A program made the position numbers and the translations under genes. Source: Copromyces sp. CBS 386.78 (taxonomy: Eukaryota > Ascomycota > Sordariomycetes > Sordariales > Sordariaceae). Taken from it: DNA of 64,000 nucleotides. The first letter of the stretch is position 1, and every line of letters begins with the position of its first letter. Below the pieces are notes generated by a model. The model was given only the letters and a program-made list of their open reading frames with translations. It made no database searches and was not told the DNA's origin. Of this stretch, positions 1 to 11,888 are shown piece by piece. The DNA is taken from assembly GCA_030685235.1 (NCBI GenBank), contig MU839095.1:372001-436000 (forward strand), given 5' to 3'.

Positions 1-275
1 GACTCAGGTTGGCTCCGTTGGGATAGCCAGGCACATTAGCCTGGGCGCGCCACCACCGATAGGTACTTACACGCCGATCCGACAGCTCACTTGGTCACCA
101 CCTATCATCTACCTCAAAGCACGCACGTCCACCGCGCCTGGTTGGAGTGTTTCTTTTTCAACAACCCGACACCGACTTCCTCCCGAATCCAGTCGAATAA
201 CGACAACGACTTTACCCTCTTACGCGAAGCCATCAACAGTGCCTTCACTCGAGGCCTGGGCTATATCCTACGACC

Positions 276-3200
276 ATGGCGTTCGGGACACCCCGCGCGC
301 TCGCGCTCGCTGCGCTGTCGCTATCATGCGTTGCGTCAGCGTACCAGAACTACACATCCATCGATATGTTGCGAGCGCAAATGGAACTGATGGCTGATCG
401 ACCCAAAGACTGTCCTCCATGGTACGCTCGATGTTTCCACCCCTCTAGATGTTTGGCCTGGTGATGCTGACGATACTCTCCGGTTAGCTTCAACTGCAAC
501 CTCCCCATGTACTCTTGTGGTCAATTCGCATCATGTAGCGAGTACAGCGGCAAGTGTATCTGTCCTGATGGCTTTGGCGGCGACAACTGCTTGGAACCAC
601 GTACGTGAACCCCAATGACCACGGTTGTGATCTTCTGACGATGTGATGCTAAATCTCGTTATGGCTTGTCACAGTTTGCGGCTCACTTCCTCGAGGCCCC
701 GATCGACCGGTCCGTAAGGGCAAGTCTTGTGAATGTGACGATGGGTGGACAGGCATCAATTGCAATGTCTGCACGAACGATAACGTCTGCAACGCCTTTA
801 CCGAAACTGGAGATGGTGGCGTCTGCTATACCGGCGGCGAGGTCGTCAAGCAAAACTACCAGATCTGCGATGTTACAAACAAGGCTATTCGGAACCTTCT
901 TGGAACCAAAGTCCCTCAGGTTACGTTTACCTGTAAGAAGGAAACTGGCGAGTGTGACTTCCAGTGTAAGTTCCTCCTCTTATCCTTGGGTTTAAACCTG
1001 GGCGCTAACTAATATGCCTTTAGTCTGGGTCGAGGAACGCGAGTCGTTCATGTGCCACTTGAGAGAATGCGAATCGACTGCCAACTTTGACTACGACAAG
1101 GGAAAGAACACAACCTCATACAAATGCGAAAAGATTCAATGCGAGTGTATTCCGGATCGAATGCTATGCGGCGAACATGGCTCCGTCGACATTGGCGATT
1201 TCTTGTCTGAGCAGATCAAGGGCCCGGCGAGCTTCGAATGCACCCAGAACACCGGTGAAGCAAAGAACTGTGCCTTCAAGGAGCCCGAGATGAACAATCT
1301 CATCAACGATGTATTCGGCGACCAGAGTATCCTTCTGACTTGCGGCGCTGGCGAGTGTCTCTACCACACCGAAGTACCTGGATACACGCCTACAGTCCCC
1401 AAGATCAACACGCCACTTATCGCGGGTGTCATTGCCGCCTGCGGGCTTTTCCTTGTTGCCGTCATTCTGGGAACCTGGTACCTTTCCCGAAGAAAGTTCA
1501 AGTATGGCCCGATTCACCTTGACGACTCAGACGACGAGGCTATCAAGCTCATGACCGACCACAAGCCCGCTGCCCTCTATTTCGAGAACGTTGTCTACAA
1601 CCTCAACGGAAAGGAGATTCTGTCTGGGATTCAAGGCATGGCTCATCCGGGTGAAGTCACTGCCATCATGGGAGCGTCCGGAGCCGGAAAGACTACGTTC
1701 TTGGACATCCTTGCCCGAAAGAACAAGCGCGGTCAAGTGTCAGGAGACTTTTACATCAACGGCGAAAAGGTTAGCGATGCGGAGTACAAGAACGCAGTCG
1801 GCTTTGTCGATCAGGAGGACACCATGTTGCCGACGTTGACGGTGCACGAAACCATTCTCAATAGTGCCCTTCTTCGCTTGCCAAAAGACATGACACGAGC
1901 CGCCAAGGAACAAAGAGTGATCGAGGTCGAGAAGCAGTTGGGTATCCACCACATCCGAGACTCCCTAATCGGTTCCGAAGAAGGGAAAGGACGTGGCATC
2001 TCCGGAGGTGAAAAGCGCAGAGTTGGCATCGCTTGCGAGCTGGTCACCAGTCCTTCGATCCTGTTCCTCGACGAGCCCACCAGTGGCCTTGACGCTTACA
2101 ATGCTTACAACGTTGTGGAATGTCTCGTTACTTTGGCCAAGACATACAAGAGAACCGTCATCTTCACCATCCATCAACCGAGATCCAACATCGTCGCGCT
2201 GTTCGACCGGCTCATTCTGTTGGCACAAGGCAAGACTGTGTATTCTGGGCCTCTACACCAAGCCCAGGAGTATTTCGATCAGATTGGCTACACCTGCCCT
2301 CCTGGCTTCAACATTGCCGATTACCTGGTTGATCTGACCATGCACGCCGGATCGACTACTTCTTACGACGATGGTACGCTGTCAGTCGATGGGGTTAGCG
2401 TGGGACCCAGCAGTACTAGAGCTGTGAAGTCGATTGCCAGTGTGTCTGGACGCAGTATCGGTGATGACAGCTTGATTGAGTCCTCCACTTCGCGCCCTAG
2501 GAACAATCGTCGTGACTCGGTCAGACGTAAACAGGAGAGGGAGCTCTATACCAGGCGCAAGCAAGCCGTTGATACTGCTGCCTCCTCGGATGCTGGAGAC
2601 GAGATTGGGGGTTACAAACTGCAAAAGCAGCCACCGGTTACTCCTCTGCGGAACATGAACGATGATCTCCATGATCTTCCTCCTCCCGCTGCTACTGGAA
2701 CCGATCTTGACGTTCTTATCGAATCATACGCTCACTCCGACATCGCTGCCGGCACCCATGATGAAATCCACCAGGCAATCGCAGCTGCGGAGCAGAGCAA
2801 CGGTCAGAATGGCAACGGATATGTTGCAGATGGCAACATCTACACCGGTACAATGGGTAAGGGTTATGCTCGTGTGGGTTTGTTCCGACAGTTCGTCATT
2901 CTGTCTCAGCGCACTTGGAAGAATCTTTACCGGAACCCAATGTTGATGTTGACCCACTACGCAATCGCAATCCTCTTGGCTGTCTTTGCCGGCTACCTGT
3001 TTTACGGCTTGACCTTGGACATTGCGGGTTTCCAGAACAGGCTTGGTCTTTTCTTCTTCGTCCTCGCTTTATTCGGTTTCAGCACTCTCACAAGCTTGGG
3101 TGTTTTCTCCCAGGAGAGGTTGCTCTTTGTACGCGAGAGGGCGAATGGCTACTATTCACCTGTTACCTATTTCGCCGCCAAGGTCTTGTTCGACATTGTC

Positions 3201-3710
3201 CCACTGAGAATCATCCCACCCATCCTACTTGGGGCGATCATCTACCCGATGACTGGTCTCGTTGCCGACTACCAGCGGTTCTTCGTCTTTGTCCTCGTTT
3301 TAGTCCTCTTCAACCTGGCCGCTGCCGCTATTTGCCTGTTCATTGGCATCGTTTGCAAGGATGGAAGTGTAGCCAACCTGATTGGCAGCTTGGTTATGCT
3401 CTTCAGTCTGCTGTTTGCCGGTCTTTTGCTCAACCACAACGCCATTCCAGCTGCGGCGCTTTGGCTTCAGTGGCTCTCCATCTTCCACTACGGCTTCGAG
3501 GCCCTGATCGTCAACGAGGTTACTCAGCTCACCCTTGTTGACCACAAGTACGGTCTCGATATCACCGTTCCTGGTGCTACGATCTTGACCACTTTTGGTT
3601 TTGACAACTCGGCTATGTGGAGGGATATCATGAACCTGGGCCTCTTCGGCATGACCTTCATCATCCTTGCTTATGGTGCCATGCACATTCTCCTTGTTGA
3701 GAAGAGGTAA
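276..3710 (+). CDS. ADP1: Adp1-type ABCG half transporter with luminal EGF-like cysteine-rich region
   Basis: Exons 276-421, 488-600, 675-965 and 1024-3710 join in frame to a 1078-residue protein, close to yeast Adp1 (1049). The ATG is the first in the leader and has a good context (cgaccATGG). Seen: a signal peptide at about 1-22, then a cysteine-rich EGF-like stretch ([13 protein letters not shown], then more cysteine clusters) up to about residue 300, and a membrane segment at about 313-337. One ABC nucleotide-binding domain follows, with Walker A GASGAGKT near 400-407, signature ISGGEKRR near 509-516 and Walker B ILFLDEP near 529-535. A serine/arginine-rich linker leads to a C-terminal ABC2-type six-helix membrane domain. 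The order TM, NBD, TMD is that of the ADP1/ABCG subfamily. The substrate is unknown, including in yeast. It converges on the mS26 gene downstream. Confidence 0.93.
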
Positions 3711-4225
3711 CGAGGTGATAGTAGATCAGGCTTAGACCACAGTTGCTGGTTAATATGAGCTGGAGAATGTAGCAACTGTTATTAGACCGGCGTGTATGAC
3801 GCGTTGATTCTGATAGATAGATGTCATATTTGTACCCATTTTTCTTTGTTTGTACAGCGTTTTTTGATGGTGGGCATGATGGAATGGTTTCTTGGATTAG
3901 TGGTTGACACTGGCGTATTGGGTTATGGGCATCATCATACTATTTAGGCAACAAATAAAGCGTGTTCTGAGAACCAGCGGCGCAGAGAAATAGGGTATCG
4001 GAATAAAGTACAGTTCTGTGAAAGTTCAATATGAGTGTTGTGATGGCTGGTGTCCTTGGCCGATCTGATTCTATTTGTACACAACCCCCCACTTAATGTA
4101 CAAGGTTGCTGGGTTCGCCAACCGTGTAAAATCCTCACGATAAAGCAGCAAACCTTTGACTATTTGTACAACCTGATAGGGGTAGAGACGGACGTACGAG
4201 ATGAAGTTGCGTTCTTGCATCCCAA
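3711..4225. other. Intergenic, two converging 3' ends
   Basis: A moderately AT-rich stretch between the stop codons of the ADP1-like and mS26 genes. It is presumably the two facing 3' UTRs. I see no RNA gene, repeat or supported ORF here. Confidence 0.6.
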
Positions 4226-5179
4226 CTACAACTTGCCGCCAGTCAACTCCTCGGCCACGTTCTTCTGCCTGACTGTCGTCTTCACAGCGGCTGAGGTGGT
4301 AGCGGTGACTCTGTCGTTGAAACCGGTGAACTCGTTTCGCAACTCTCTCATGCTGATGGGGTTCTTCTGCGAATCCCAAATGCTGCGGCCGCTTTCCCAG
4401 AGACCGGCGTTGTGAATCTTCTCGGTGAAGTGCTTGTTGACGTGCTCCTCCAGCTCCTTTTCGTCTACGATGAAGTTCTTGGAGGCCACGTACAGCTGGA
4501 TGAGGGCGTCCCGGCGCGCCTCGCTCTTCATTGCCTCTCTCTCCGCATGCTTAATGCGCGCTACCTCGGCCTTTTCGAACGCCTCCGGATCCACGGGCAC
4601 AAACGTGTTCTTGGCCGTGCTCTCGCGGATCGTCGCGCGCGTGAACACCTCGTCCAGACGCTCTGGCGCCTGGGCCGCCTGCTTGTTCGCCAGGTACCGC
4701 GCCTTGCTCTCCTTCGCCTGCTTCTTGTCACGCTTCACCTTACGCTGCCAGAGCCCCTTCAGGCCTTCCGCAAGCGACTTGCGCCGGGCCTCGGCCATCG
4801 TGCGGCGCAGAGAGTCCTTCTCCGACACGGGACTCTTGCCGGCCAGGACGGCGGCGGGCTTGGGCATGATGCGGTCGACATAGCCGGGTTGGACCTTCTC
4901 CGGGACGCCCTTCTTGGGGAAGATGGAGCGGGGAACCGGCAGGTGGCCCTTGACAAAGGGGTGCCTGACCTCGGATGACTGGGGTGGCTCGGGGACCTTG
5001 ATGTAGTTGGGCGAATCGGGGGGCGGGGGGGCCGAGTCTCTAGCCGGACGGGTGGTGCTGAATGATCGGGTGGCGACGGCGCGTGTTACTACGCTCGTGG
5101 CAGCAGCGCATGTTGTGGTCGAGGAAGAAAGAATGGACTGAACGCCGTTGAGCGACGGCCTGGCGAGAGACGGCGCCAT
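4226..5179 (-). CDS. PET123: Mitochondrial small ribosomal subunit protein mS26 (Pet123 family)
   Basis: Single exon, 317 residues from the ATG at 5179. An in-frame ATG 57 codons upstream exists, but its extension is proline-rich and not targeting-like, whereas the chosen start gives a typical presequence: Ser/Ala/Arg-rich, no acids, ending in RSFSTTRPA, a common mitochondrial cleavage context. The middle is a lysine/arginine-rich helix. Residues IQLYVASKNFIVDEKELEEHVNKHF resemble in spacing and pattern the Pet123 segment around LYHVANEFIV. That match and the size support mS26, a fungal-type component of the mitoribosomal small subunit. It is divergent from NOG2 across about 690 bp. The C-terminal 60 residues are alanine/threonine-rich and less conserved. 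Confidence 0.82.
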   Translation of the reverse strand: MAPSLARPSLNGVQSILSSSTTTCAAATSVVTRAVATRSFSTTRPARDSAPPPPDSPNYIKVPEPPQSSEVRHPFVKGHLPVPRSIFPKKGVPEKVQPGYVDRIMPKPAAVLAGKSPVSEKDSLRRTMAEARRKSLAEGLKGLWQRKVKRDKKQAKESKARYLANKQAAQAPERLDEVFTRATIRESTAKNTFVPVDPEAFEKAEVARIKHAEREAMKSEARRDALIQLYVASKNFIVDEKELEEHVNKHFTEKIHNAGLWESGRSIWDSQKNPISMRELRNEFTGFNDRVTATTSAAVKTTVRQKNVAEELTGGKL

Positions 5180-5868
5180 TTTTGAGGTGGTGGGTTGGCT
5201 GAAGACGGGGTTGGCGGGAAGGGTTCGGAGTTGGGGAGACCTCTGGCCGGGGCCGTGATATGCGGAGGTTTCGTGCGACGGAGGGAACGGACCAGGCAGG
5301 TGCAGCGGCCTCTCTCGCGCTCCTAGGTTCGGCTCGGGATCGTGGGACACGCACGGAACGGGGCTTTCAACTCGAAATTCTGAAAGCTCGGGGCGGGCAG
5401 AACGGCGCTAGAGCGCTTTGGTGCTGGCCTTGCTGGCCGCGGGCGTTCTGCCGACGCACACCGCTAAACTCTTTGTGCAAGGGGACCTTTCAGCAGCCTC
5501 CACACCCCGCCAAAAAACTGAGAAAACTTTCGCCGGGCCAGTCGCAGAGTTGCATTTCCTCCTTCCCATTCCTTCCTCGCTTCCCTCTCCAATCTTTTTT
5601 TTCTTCCCCAGTCCATTCATCTTCTCGAACCTCACGCAACACTCTCTGCCGATATCTGATACCCCAAAGCCTCGGCGTTTCTTGCTGTTTTTTTAACCCA
5701 TTCTTCCCTCTTTTCGTGTTCTTTCTTCTTTCCAGTCAATCTCAATCCCCCCGATTCACGGATACCCCCCGACCACCGCTCTCGCAGGCGAGACCGAATT
5801 TTTCCGCATCTTATATCCTCTACCCACAACCCTAATCAGAAGTTTGGCATCGAGTGACATCTGCCAAA
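5180..5868. promoter_or_regulatory. Divergent promoter between mS26 and NOG2, strongly CT-rich on the NOG2 side
   Basis: From about 5540 to 5760 the plus strand is a long pyrimidine-rich tract (runs of CTTCC, T8, TTTTTTT). Tracts like this commonly lie just upstream of start sites in highly expressed filamentous-fungal genes. No ATG occurs in the last 300 bases before the NOG2 start. No TATA box is obvious. Confidence 0.5.
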
Positions 5869-8248
5869 ATGGGAACAGGAAAGAAGGAAAGATCTCGCAT
5901 TGAGCGACAGGGCAAGGTGACGGGCGACCCCAAGGTCAAGGGCGAGAACTTCTACAGGAGCGCAAAGAAGATCAAGACCTTGAATATTCTCAAGGAGGGA
6001 AGGGCCACCCGCAACAAGGAGGGCAAGATCGTTCAGGCCGCGTCGTTTCAGAGCAGAGACCGTCCCACAGCCGTCATCGAGCCGAACCGGAGATGGTTCA
6101 ACAACACCAGAGTCATTTCGCAAGACACGTTGACATCCTTCCGGGAGGCGATTGCTGAGAAGGACAAGGATCCTTACTGTACGTTCAATCCCCCTTCTTA
6201 TCGCCTATCGCGCCGACCAAAACTAATGCGCTTTGTCTTATAGCTGTGCTGTTAAAGAGCAACAAGCTCCCCATGAGCTTGATCAGAGATGGTCCTAAGG
6301 ATGCGTTGAAGAAGCACCAAGCCAAGATGACGATCGAGAGCGAGCCGTTTTCACAGACCTTCGGTCCCAAGGCCCAGAGGAAGAGGCCAAAACTCAGCTT
6401 CAACACCGTCGGTGACTTGACAGAACACAGCGAGAAGAGCATGGACGCGTACCAGGCCAGACTCGAGGAGATCAAGCTCCTAAGTGGTGCTTCTGGATAT
6501 GGCGGTGGTCTCGCCGATGACGATGTTCAAGAGGAGGATTTCAGTGTCGCAACGGCCAAGGAGGCTATCTTCACAAAGGGCCAGTCGAAGCGTATCTGGA
6601 ACGAGTTGTGTAAGTTCTTCTGTCCTCTTCGACTTGCGACTTCGCTTTACTAACGATAAAAACAGACAAGGTCATTGATTCGTCAGATGTCATCTTGCAC
6701 GTTATCGATGCTAGAGATCCCACGGGAACAAGGTGTCGTCACGTTGAGAAGTACCTGGCCACCGAGGCCCCTCACAAGCATCTCATCTTTGTGCTGAACA
6801 AGATCGATCTTGTTCCTTCTAAGACTGCTGTAAGTTTATACCATCGTCTGCTTTCACTCCTATTTCTTGAATCTCTTGACTTGCTTCGTGCAACTCTTGA
6901 GGTTCCCAGGGATTTTGTCAGGATCTTTCCCGCATTCATTTGCGCCCATTGGGATCATTGGGATTGGTCTGTTACATCGCTGGGAGATTGATATCCACCT
7001 CCCAACTTCCCTGGTCCTGTCTTGGGATCGGGGATTTGAAGGACTCCGTCTTGGAGGACTTCACGGGATACCGGACGTGTTTCGTTTGAGTTGAATTCCA
7101 CCCTGCCTTTGAGCAGACCCTACCATGGTGGTCTTCTTAGTTATGATTCACACATTTCTTCACATCACATCTTGTTTGCTAGTTTCTCAAACGAATTGAG
7201 ACTAACTGGAAAAAAATAGGCTGCATGGATTCGCGTGCTTCAGAAGGATCACCCCACATGTGCTATGAGATCTAGCATCAAGAACCCCTTTGGTCGTGGT
7301 TCTTTGATTGATCTCCTCAGACAGTTCAGCATCCTTCACAAGGACAGGAAACAGATCAGTGTCGGTCTTGTCGGCTACCCCAATGTCGGCAAGTCGAGTA
7401 TCATCAATGCCCTTCGTGGCAAGGCCGTCACTAAGGTCGCCCCCATTCCCGGCGAGACCAAGGTGTGGCAGTACGTTACTTTGATGAGGAGGATCTACCT
7501 CATCGACTGCCCCGGTATTGTTCCTCCCAACCAGAACGATACGCCACAGGATCTACTCCTTCGTGGTGTCGTCCGTGTGGAGAACGTTGACAACCCGGAG
7601 CAGTACATCCCTGCGGTGTTGAACAAGGTCAAGCCTCATCATATGGAGAGGACATACGAGCTAAAGGGCTGGAAGGACCATATCCACTTCCTTGAGATGC
7701 TTGCCAGGAAGGGCGGCAGACTTCTCAAGGGTGGTGAGCCTGATGTTGATGGTGTTGCCAAGATGGTTCTCAACGACTTCATGCGCGGGAAGATCCCTTG
7801 GTTCACGCCTGCCCCTGCCATGGAGGAGGGTGACGCTGATACCATGGAGGGTCGTGAAGGTCGCTACGGTGAAATGTCCAAGAAGCGGAAACGTGACGAG
7901 GACGAGAGCGAACCTGCTACCACTGCCACCACTCCCGTTACGGCAGGAGAGGGTGCCAAGGACGATGACCTCGAGAACTTTGCCGGCTTCGACAGTGACA
8001 GCGACTCTGAGGTCGAAGAGGCTGCTGAGGAGAAGGGCGAGGAGAAGAGCACTGCTGAAGATATGATACCCCTAGACGAGTCGAGCGATGAGGAAGAGGA
8101 AGACGAGGAAGAGGGCTCTGACGGCGAAGATGGCGAGGAAGGTTCCGACCTCGACATCGAAGGTGCCAGCGAGCTTGAAGAGTCCGAGTCAGAAGCCGAG
8201 GCTGCGCCAGCACCTCCTGCTAAGAAGCAGAGGAGGAGCAGGAAGTAA
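5869..8248 (+). CDS. NOG2: Nucleolar GTP-binding protein 2 (pre-60S export GTPase)
   Basis: Exons 5869-6178, 6244-6609, 6666-6829 and 7220-8248 give 622 residues. The N-terminus starts [20 protein letters not shown], characteristic of Nog2/Nug2. The GTPase motifs are circularly permuted as in the YlqF/NOG family: G4 NKID at 270-273 comes before G1 GYPNVGKSS at 332-340 and G3 DCPG at 376-379. Yeast Nog2 binds the late nucleolar/nucleoplasmic pre-60S particle as a checkpoint before Nmd3 joins. The C-terminal 140 residues are an acidic Ser/Asp/Glu tail ending in KKQRRSRK, typical of nucleolar proteins and longer than in yeast (486 residues in total). Introns 1 and 2 are 65 and 56 nt. Intron 3 is 390 nt and falls exactly between the G4 and G1 halves. 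Confidence 0.97.
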
Positions 8249-8889
8249 ACTCGATCAATGAGCGTGGCGGGTGGTGTGGAGTGAGCCGAGTATGCTTTCA
8301 TCATCCGACCTGAGAGTCTGCAACGATCCAACATGATCATGAAAGCCGGTGTCACTGATAATAGAATGTTGAGGACTTGGGCATAACCTCAGTGTGGTGT
8401 TTGTTGCCCGTTGATTTTCTTCCCATTCTTTGTCTTCTATGTGATAAAAGTTGTGATATTGTGTTTTTATGTTTTGATACTTGCTACTTGCGTTCTCTTT
8501 GAGCGTCTCGTCGTGGCATTGTTTTGGAGTTTTGGAGGAGTTTTGTGGGACAGTTGCTACAGAAGAGGCCGAATCGCTTCTCATACCATAGTCCTTCCTT
8601 TATGGATATGTCATGAGTGCTCTTCCCCCGAACATCCGGAACATCACCTTTTGCGGAGTTGTCTTGAAGTTGAAAATATAAGTTCTGGTTCCCTCGTCTT
8701 CAGGCCGATTTTCTTGTGCCATATCCGCATATCATATAGTCGTAAGAAGATACCAACCAGGTCCAGTATGATGTACCTTCTCGCATTATCTTTTACATAT
8801 CAACTCGGCCCTACTCTACCCTCTCAAGAATTTCAGGAGTCATCCCCTCCGCTAACCATCCTCTCCCATTCGCATATCAAATCTACCCC
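8249..8889. other. Intergenic, converging 3' ends
   Basis: T-rich 3' flank of NOG2 running into the end of the minus-strand thioredoxin-fold gene. A 265-codon plus-strand frame that starts here is mostly antisense to that gene and I did not accept it. Confidence 0.6.
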
Positions 8890-9621
8890 TCAAGCAGTAC
8901 TCTTCTTCAAAAACTCCAACCACTGCTCCACCGTCCAACTAGAGCTCACATCCCCGGCCACCACCCCATCAAAGATAACCGTAGGACTCACGTGTACACT
9001 CACCAGCCTCGCCATCTTAATCACCACCTTCAAATCATTCGTCATCGCATTGCCCACGTTCAGACTCCCATCATCGGCTGCCTCCGTCGGGATAGTCAAC
9101 AACTCATACACCTCCTTCTCATCAACCCCCACGCTTTGGGAGGCTAGCTTGGCCAGCCGCTTGTACGTCTCGTTGCGCGTCTCGTTCACCAGGCTCACGT
9201 CGAAATAAGCCTTTTGGTCTTTGAACAAAGCCGCGCTGAAGTCCCAGAATTTGGTGGGCGCGAGCCGTTGCACGGCTAGGCCCGCCTCATGGGTTAGTGT
9301 GGAGGATGGGTGCCAGGGCTGGACTTGGTGGCGGAAGATAAATTGAAGCTTAGAGCTTAGGCCGGAGGGGTCGGCAGCAAGGGCGGGGAAGAGGGAGGTG
9401 TAGAGGGTGTTGTAGATTTCTGGTCAATAGAGGTTAATTTATCTGTTTTCGTAGAGAGCATAGGGTGAGTTCGACGTGGTGAACAACTTACTAGCTGAGA
9501 AGGGACAGACGTAGTCGAGGAAGATCTCGACGGTGTGGAGGGGCTGAGAAGGAAAAGAGCTGGCGCCGGCTCCCTTGGTAGGGATGAGACGCTGGCCAGC
9601 GAACTTTGGAGGGAGAGCCAT
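8890..9621 (-). CDS. DsbA-like thioredoxin-fold protein with a monothiol CPFS site
   Basis: Exons 9621-9492 and 9419-8890 (72-nt intron 9420-9491) join to 219 residues. After 30 residues comes VEIFLDYVCPFSA, the beta1-alpha1 active-site turn of DsbA/thioredoxin_4-type folds, with cysteine at about 39. Near the C-terminus are a cis-proline-like VSPTVIFDG and a closing helix WTVEQWLEFLKK. The helical insert between the two halves (AGLAVQRLAPTKFWDFSAALF) fits DsbA/kappa-GST-like topology. The second cysteine of CxxC is serine, so a classical dithiol oxidase is unlikely; a monothiol or glutathione-linked role is possible. There is no signal peptide or obvious mitochondrial presequence, so it is probably cytosolic. 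The substrate is unknown. Confidence 0.85.
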
Positions 9622-11888
9622 TGTGATGGAACTGGTGATGGATGGTTCAGTTTAGTTCTTGAGTGGACGAAGGGAACTAAAAGTCACTACAAGTGGACAA
9701 ATGGGGGTCTGAACGATGATGATGATGATGACGATGATGATGGTGAGGATGGGGAGTTGCAAGTGGGCACTCTTTTCTAAAAAGGACACTTTTTAAACGC
9801 AGAGAAGGAGAGGAGATCTGTAGCAGAATGAATTTGGAATCATCTGGTATCGAATTGGTCAACCCCCTAGAAGGAATGGCCTACAATGCGATGATGCCAT
9901 CGACTGGGGACTTGCTGTGAGACACCTCTACGGCTGGAGCGGTAGTCGTGAGCGGGGCATGGGTAGAGTAAGCAATGCAGTTAGTCGCAGGTAGCTACCT
10001 CGGGATAGCTGCAGCTCAAAGTCGTCTGTTAGCTAGGTTAGGTTCTTCGAGGACGGAATGTTTCTTCGCGAACTCATAGTGACATCTTAAGATCTCCCAA
10101 ACTTGACAAAAGGCTATGATTAGTTTTCGATAAGGTTAATCAGAAATATATGTGGCTCTCTTGCTAATTAAGCACACAATCCAGCTCTTGATATAGCCCT
10201 CACGCTAACACGCTTCCCCGGTGTATACTTTAACGAGGGGCATTCCCGCTCCTGCATCACCCTTACAAATCACCACATCCCGTCCGTTTTGACATTCGGT
10301 TCATGAATTCCAAATCCCAAAAAGCCCCATCTTCCCACTGCATCAAAAAGAACAACCAACATTTCCGAAACAAGGACCGAGGACCGAAGGTCGGGCACAT
10401 CGATATCATATATCACGACTTGTCTCACAACATTCCAACACCGCAAACCACGCCACACCGAGCACACATCACAGACTACATACTATCACAAATCGAACTG
10501 AAGCAACACCGTACCATTTAAAGAAGAAGTTGACATTTTCCACTTTCCGCCACGTACCCGCCGTTGTCTGTGTAACGAAAGTCCGGAGTAAAAGTACCGA
10601 TTTCGTCAACGTTTGTACCCCTACTCAGGAGTCAGGTCCTATTAAAGTTGCGATTTGGATAACTGCCCTTGCCCACCTGATATCAATATAACATCGTCAC
10701 ACACCGCCCGCTCGTCGGTATACGGAGGGAAGACTCGAGCGGTCTGTCTGTCTGTCTGTCTGTCTACCCCAACTCTGCCGAATGGTTCGAGACATACAGT
10801 GCTGTAGTATGTGAGTTTGATCCTCTATAGAACCACGAGAGCCTAGGTCTAGGCAACGGGTCTAGATCTTTTAGATACATGATTCTCGCAGAAAACTTCC
10901 CAAAATTTCCAAACTCAATGCAAATGCCCCTGAATTTGTCACGGGCCGGAACGGCGTTGCTGCCACACAGCGTTTTGAAATAAAGGCAGAAATGTTACAC
11001 AAGATTAACCCCATGGGGCTTGGGGAATAGGGATGGAGATTGGGAATGTGACTCGACGTTCTGGATCCTGTCAGGTGTGCACTAGTCTGGGCTGGAAGCG
11101 CCGACTATCGGCTCCTGTTGCTTTGCTTTTGTACTTGCCCGAATCTCGAATCACCATGCCGCCGGTGATCTGAAATGACCTGGCTCTGGCGGGAAGTTAC
11201 ACAATCCGTCTAACCCTAGGGCAATGTGCCGAGGGGATGGGATGTCTGAGGTTGCGCTCCTACGCGAAATCGCCCCAAGTCAGTGGTATTTATAGTTAGT
11301 TTCGGCGGGATGTCAGGATAAAACCCTTAATCCGAGAACCCCGTAGCTCGACCAACGACATATGACATAACCTTCATCTAGCTCAGGGGATCATCTAGGA
11401 TGCTTTGATTCAGAGAATATCTTGTGAACTTCAGATCGGAGGTGGAGTATAGACTAGTTGATGTGTGAAAGAGTGCGATAAGAGGTATCTTTGCCTACAA
11501 GCCTGTCCATGAGTGATCACATAACATTCACGTAAGTTTACACGGGGCTGTGAAGCGTATTCATGTTGTGATATCGTCCTCAACTGCTATACTACTGATA
11601 CTATCTAATCTGCTGAGCTTGCCTCTCATCTTCCCTCTAATGCGCGAATATGCCGAGACCGAAAGAAAATCAACCAAGAAAACCTCCCAGTCAAGAAGCT
11701 GAGCAAATGAATCCATGCAGCTTTCAAACAATACACACTGATCACTGATCACTGGGTGACGAGACACCAGAGAGGAGGACAGCGTGAACATGAGTATGTG
11801 GAGAGGATATTTTACATTGAAAGTTGAGGTATAGAAAAACGACAAAACAAGAAGCATCTACCAGCCGGATATACTCCTATGGTTTAGT
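9622..11888. other. 2.3 kb intergenic region without a supported gene
   Basis: I find no ORF with recognisable protein features on either strand. The region holds a GAT/GAC trinucleotide run near 9715-9745, small perfect palindromes (AGGTAGCTACCT at 9989-10000, AGCTGCAGCT at 10007-10016), a TGTC tetranucleotide microsatellite at about 10742-10764 and scattered AT-rich stretches. Part is presumably the promoter of the minus-strand thioredoxin-fold gene (left end) and the 3' region of mS38 (right end). Confidence 0.5.
10742..10764. repeat. (TGTC)n microsatellite
   Basis: Between five and six perfect tandem copies of the tetranucleotide, read directly from the sequence in a non-coding stretch. 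Confidence 0.9.

Noticed and set aside
2915..3541. 208-codon ORF inside the ADP1-like gene
   Set aside because: It is an alternative-frame shadow of the transporter's membrane domain, rich in Arg/Pro/Cys and with no family features.
4412..4978. 188-codon plus-strand ORF opposite mS26
   Set aside because: Leu/Arg/Gly-rich antisense of the Lys/Arg/Glu-rich mS26 codons; a codon-usage artefact.
8411..9208. 265-codon plus-strand ORF
   Set aside because: Its right half is antisense to the thioredoxin-fold gene, whose spliced protein has clear fold motifs. The ORF's own protein has none.
9715..9745. GAT repeat read as an acidic coding segment
   Set aside because: The surrounding 81-codon frame overlaps the thioredoxin-fold gene's upstream region and has no other protein-like content.
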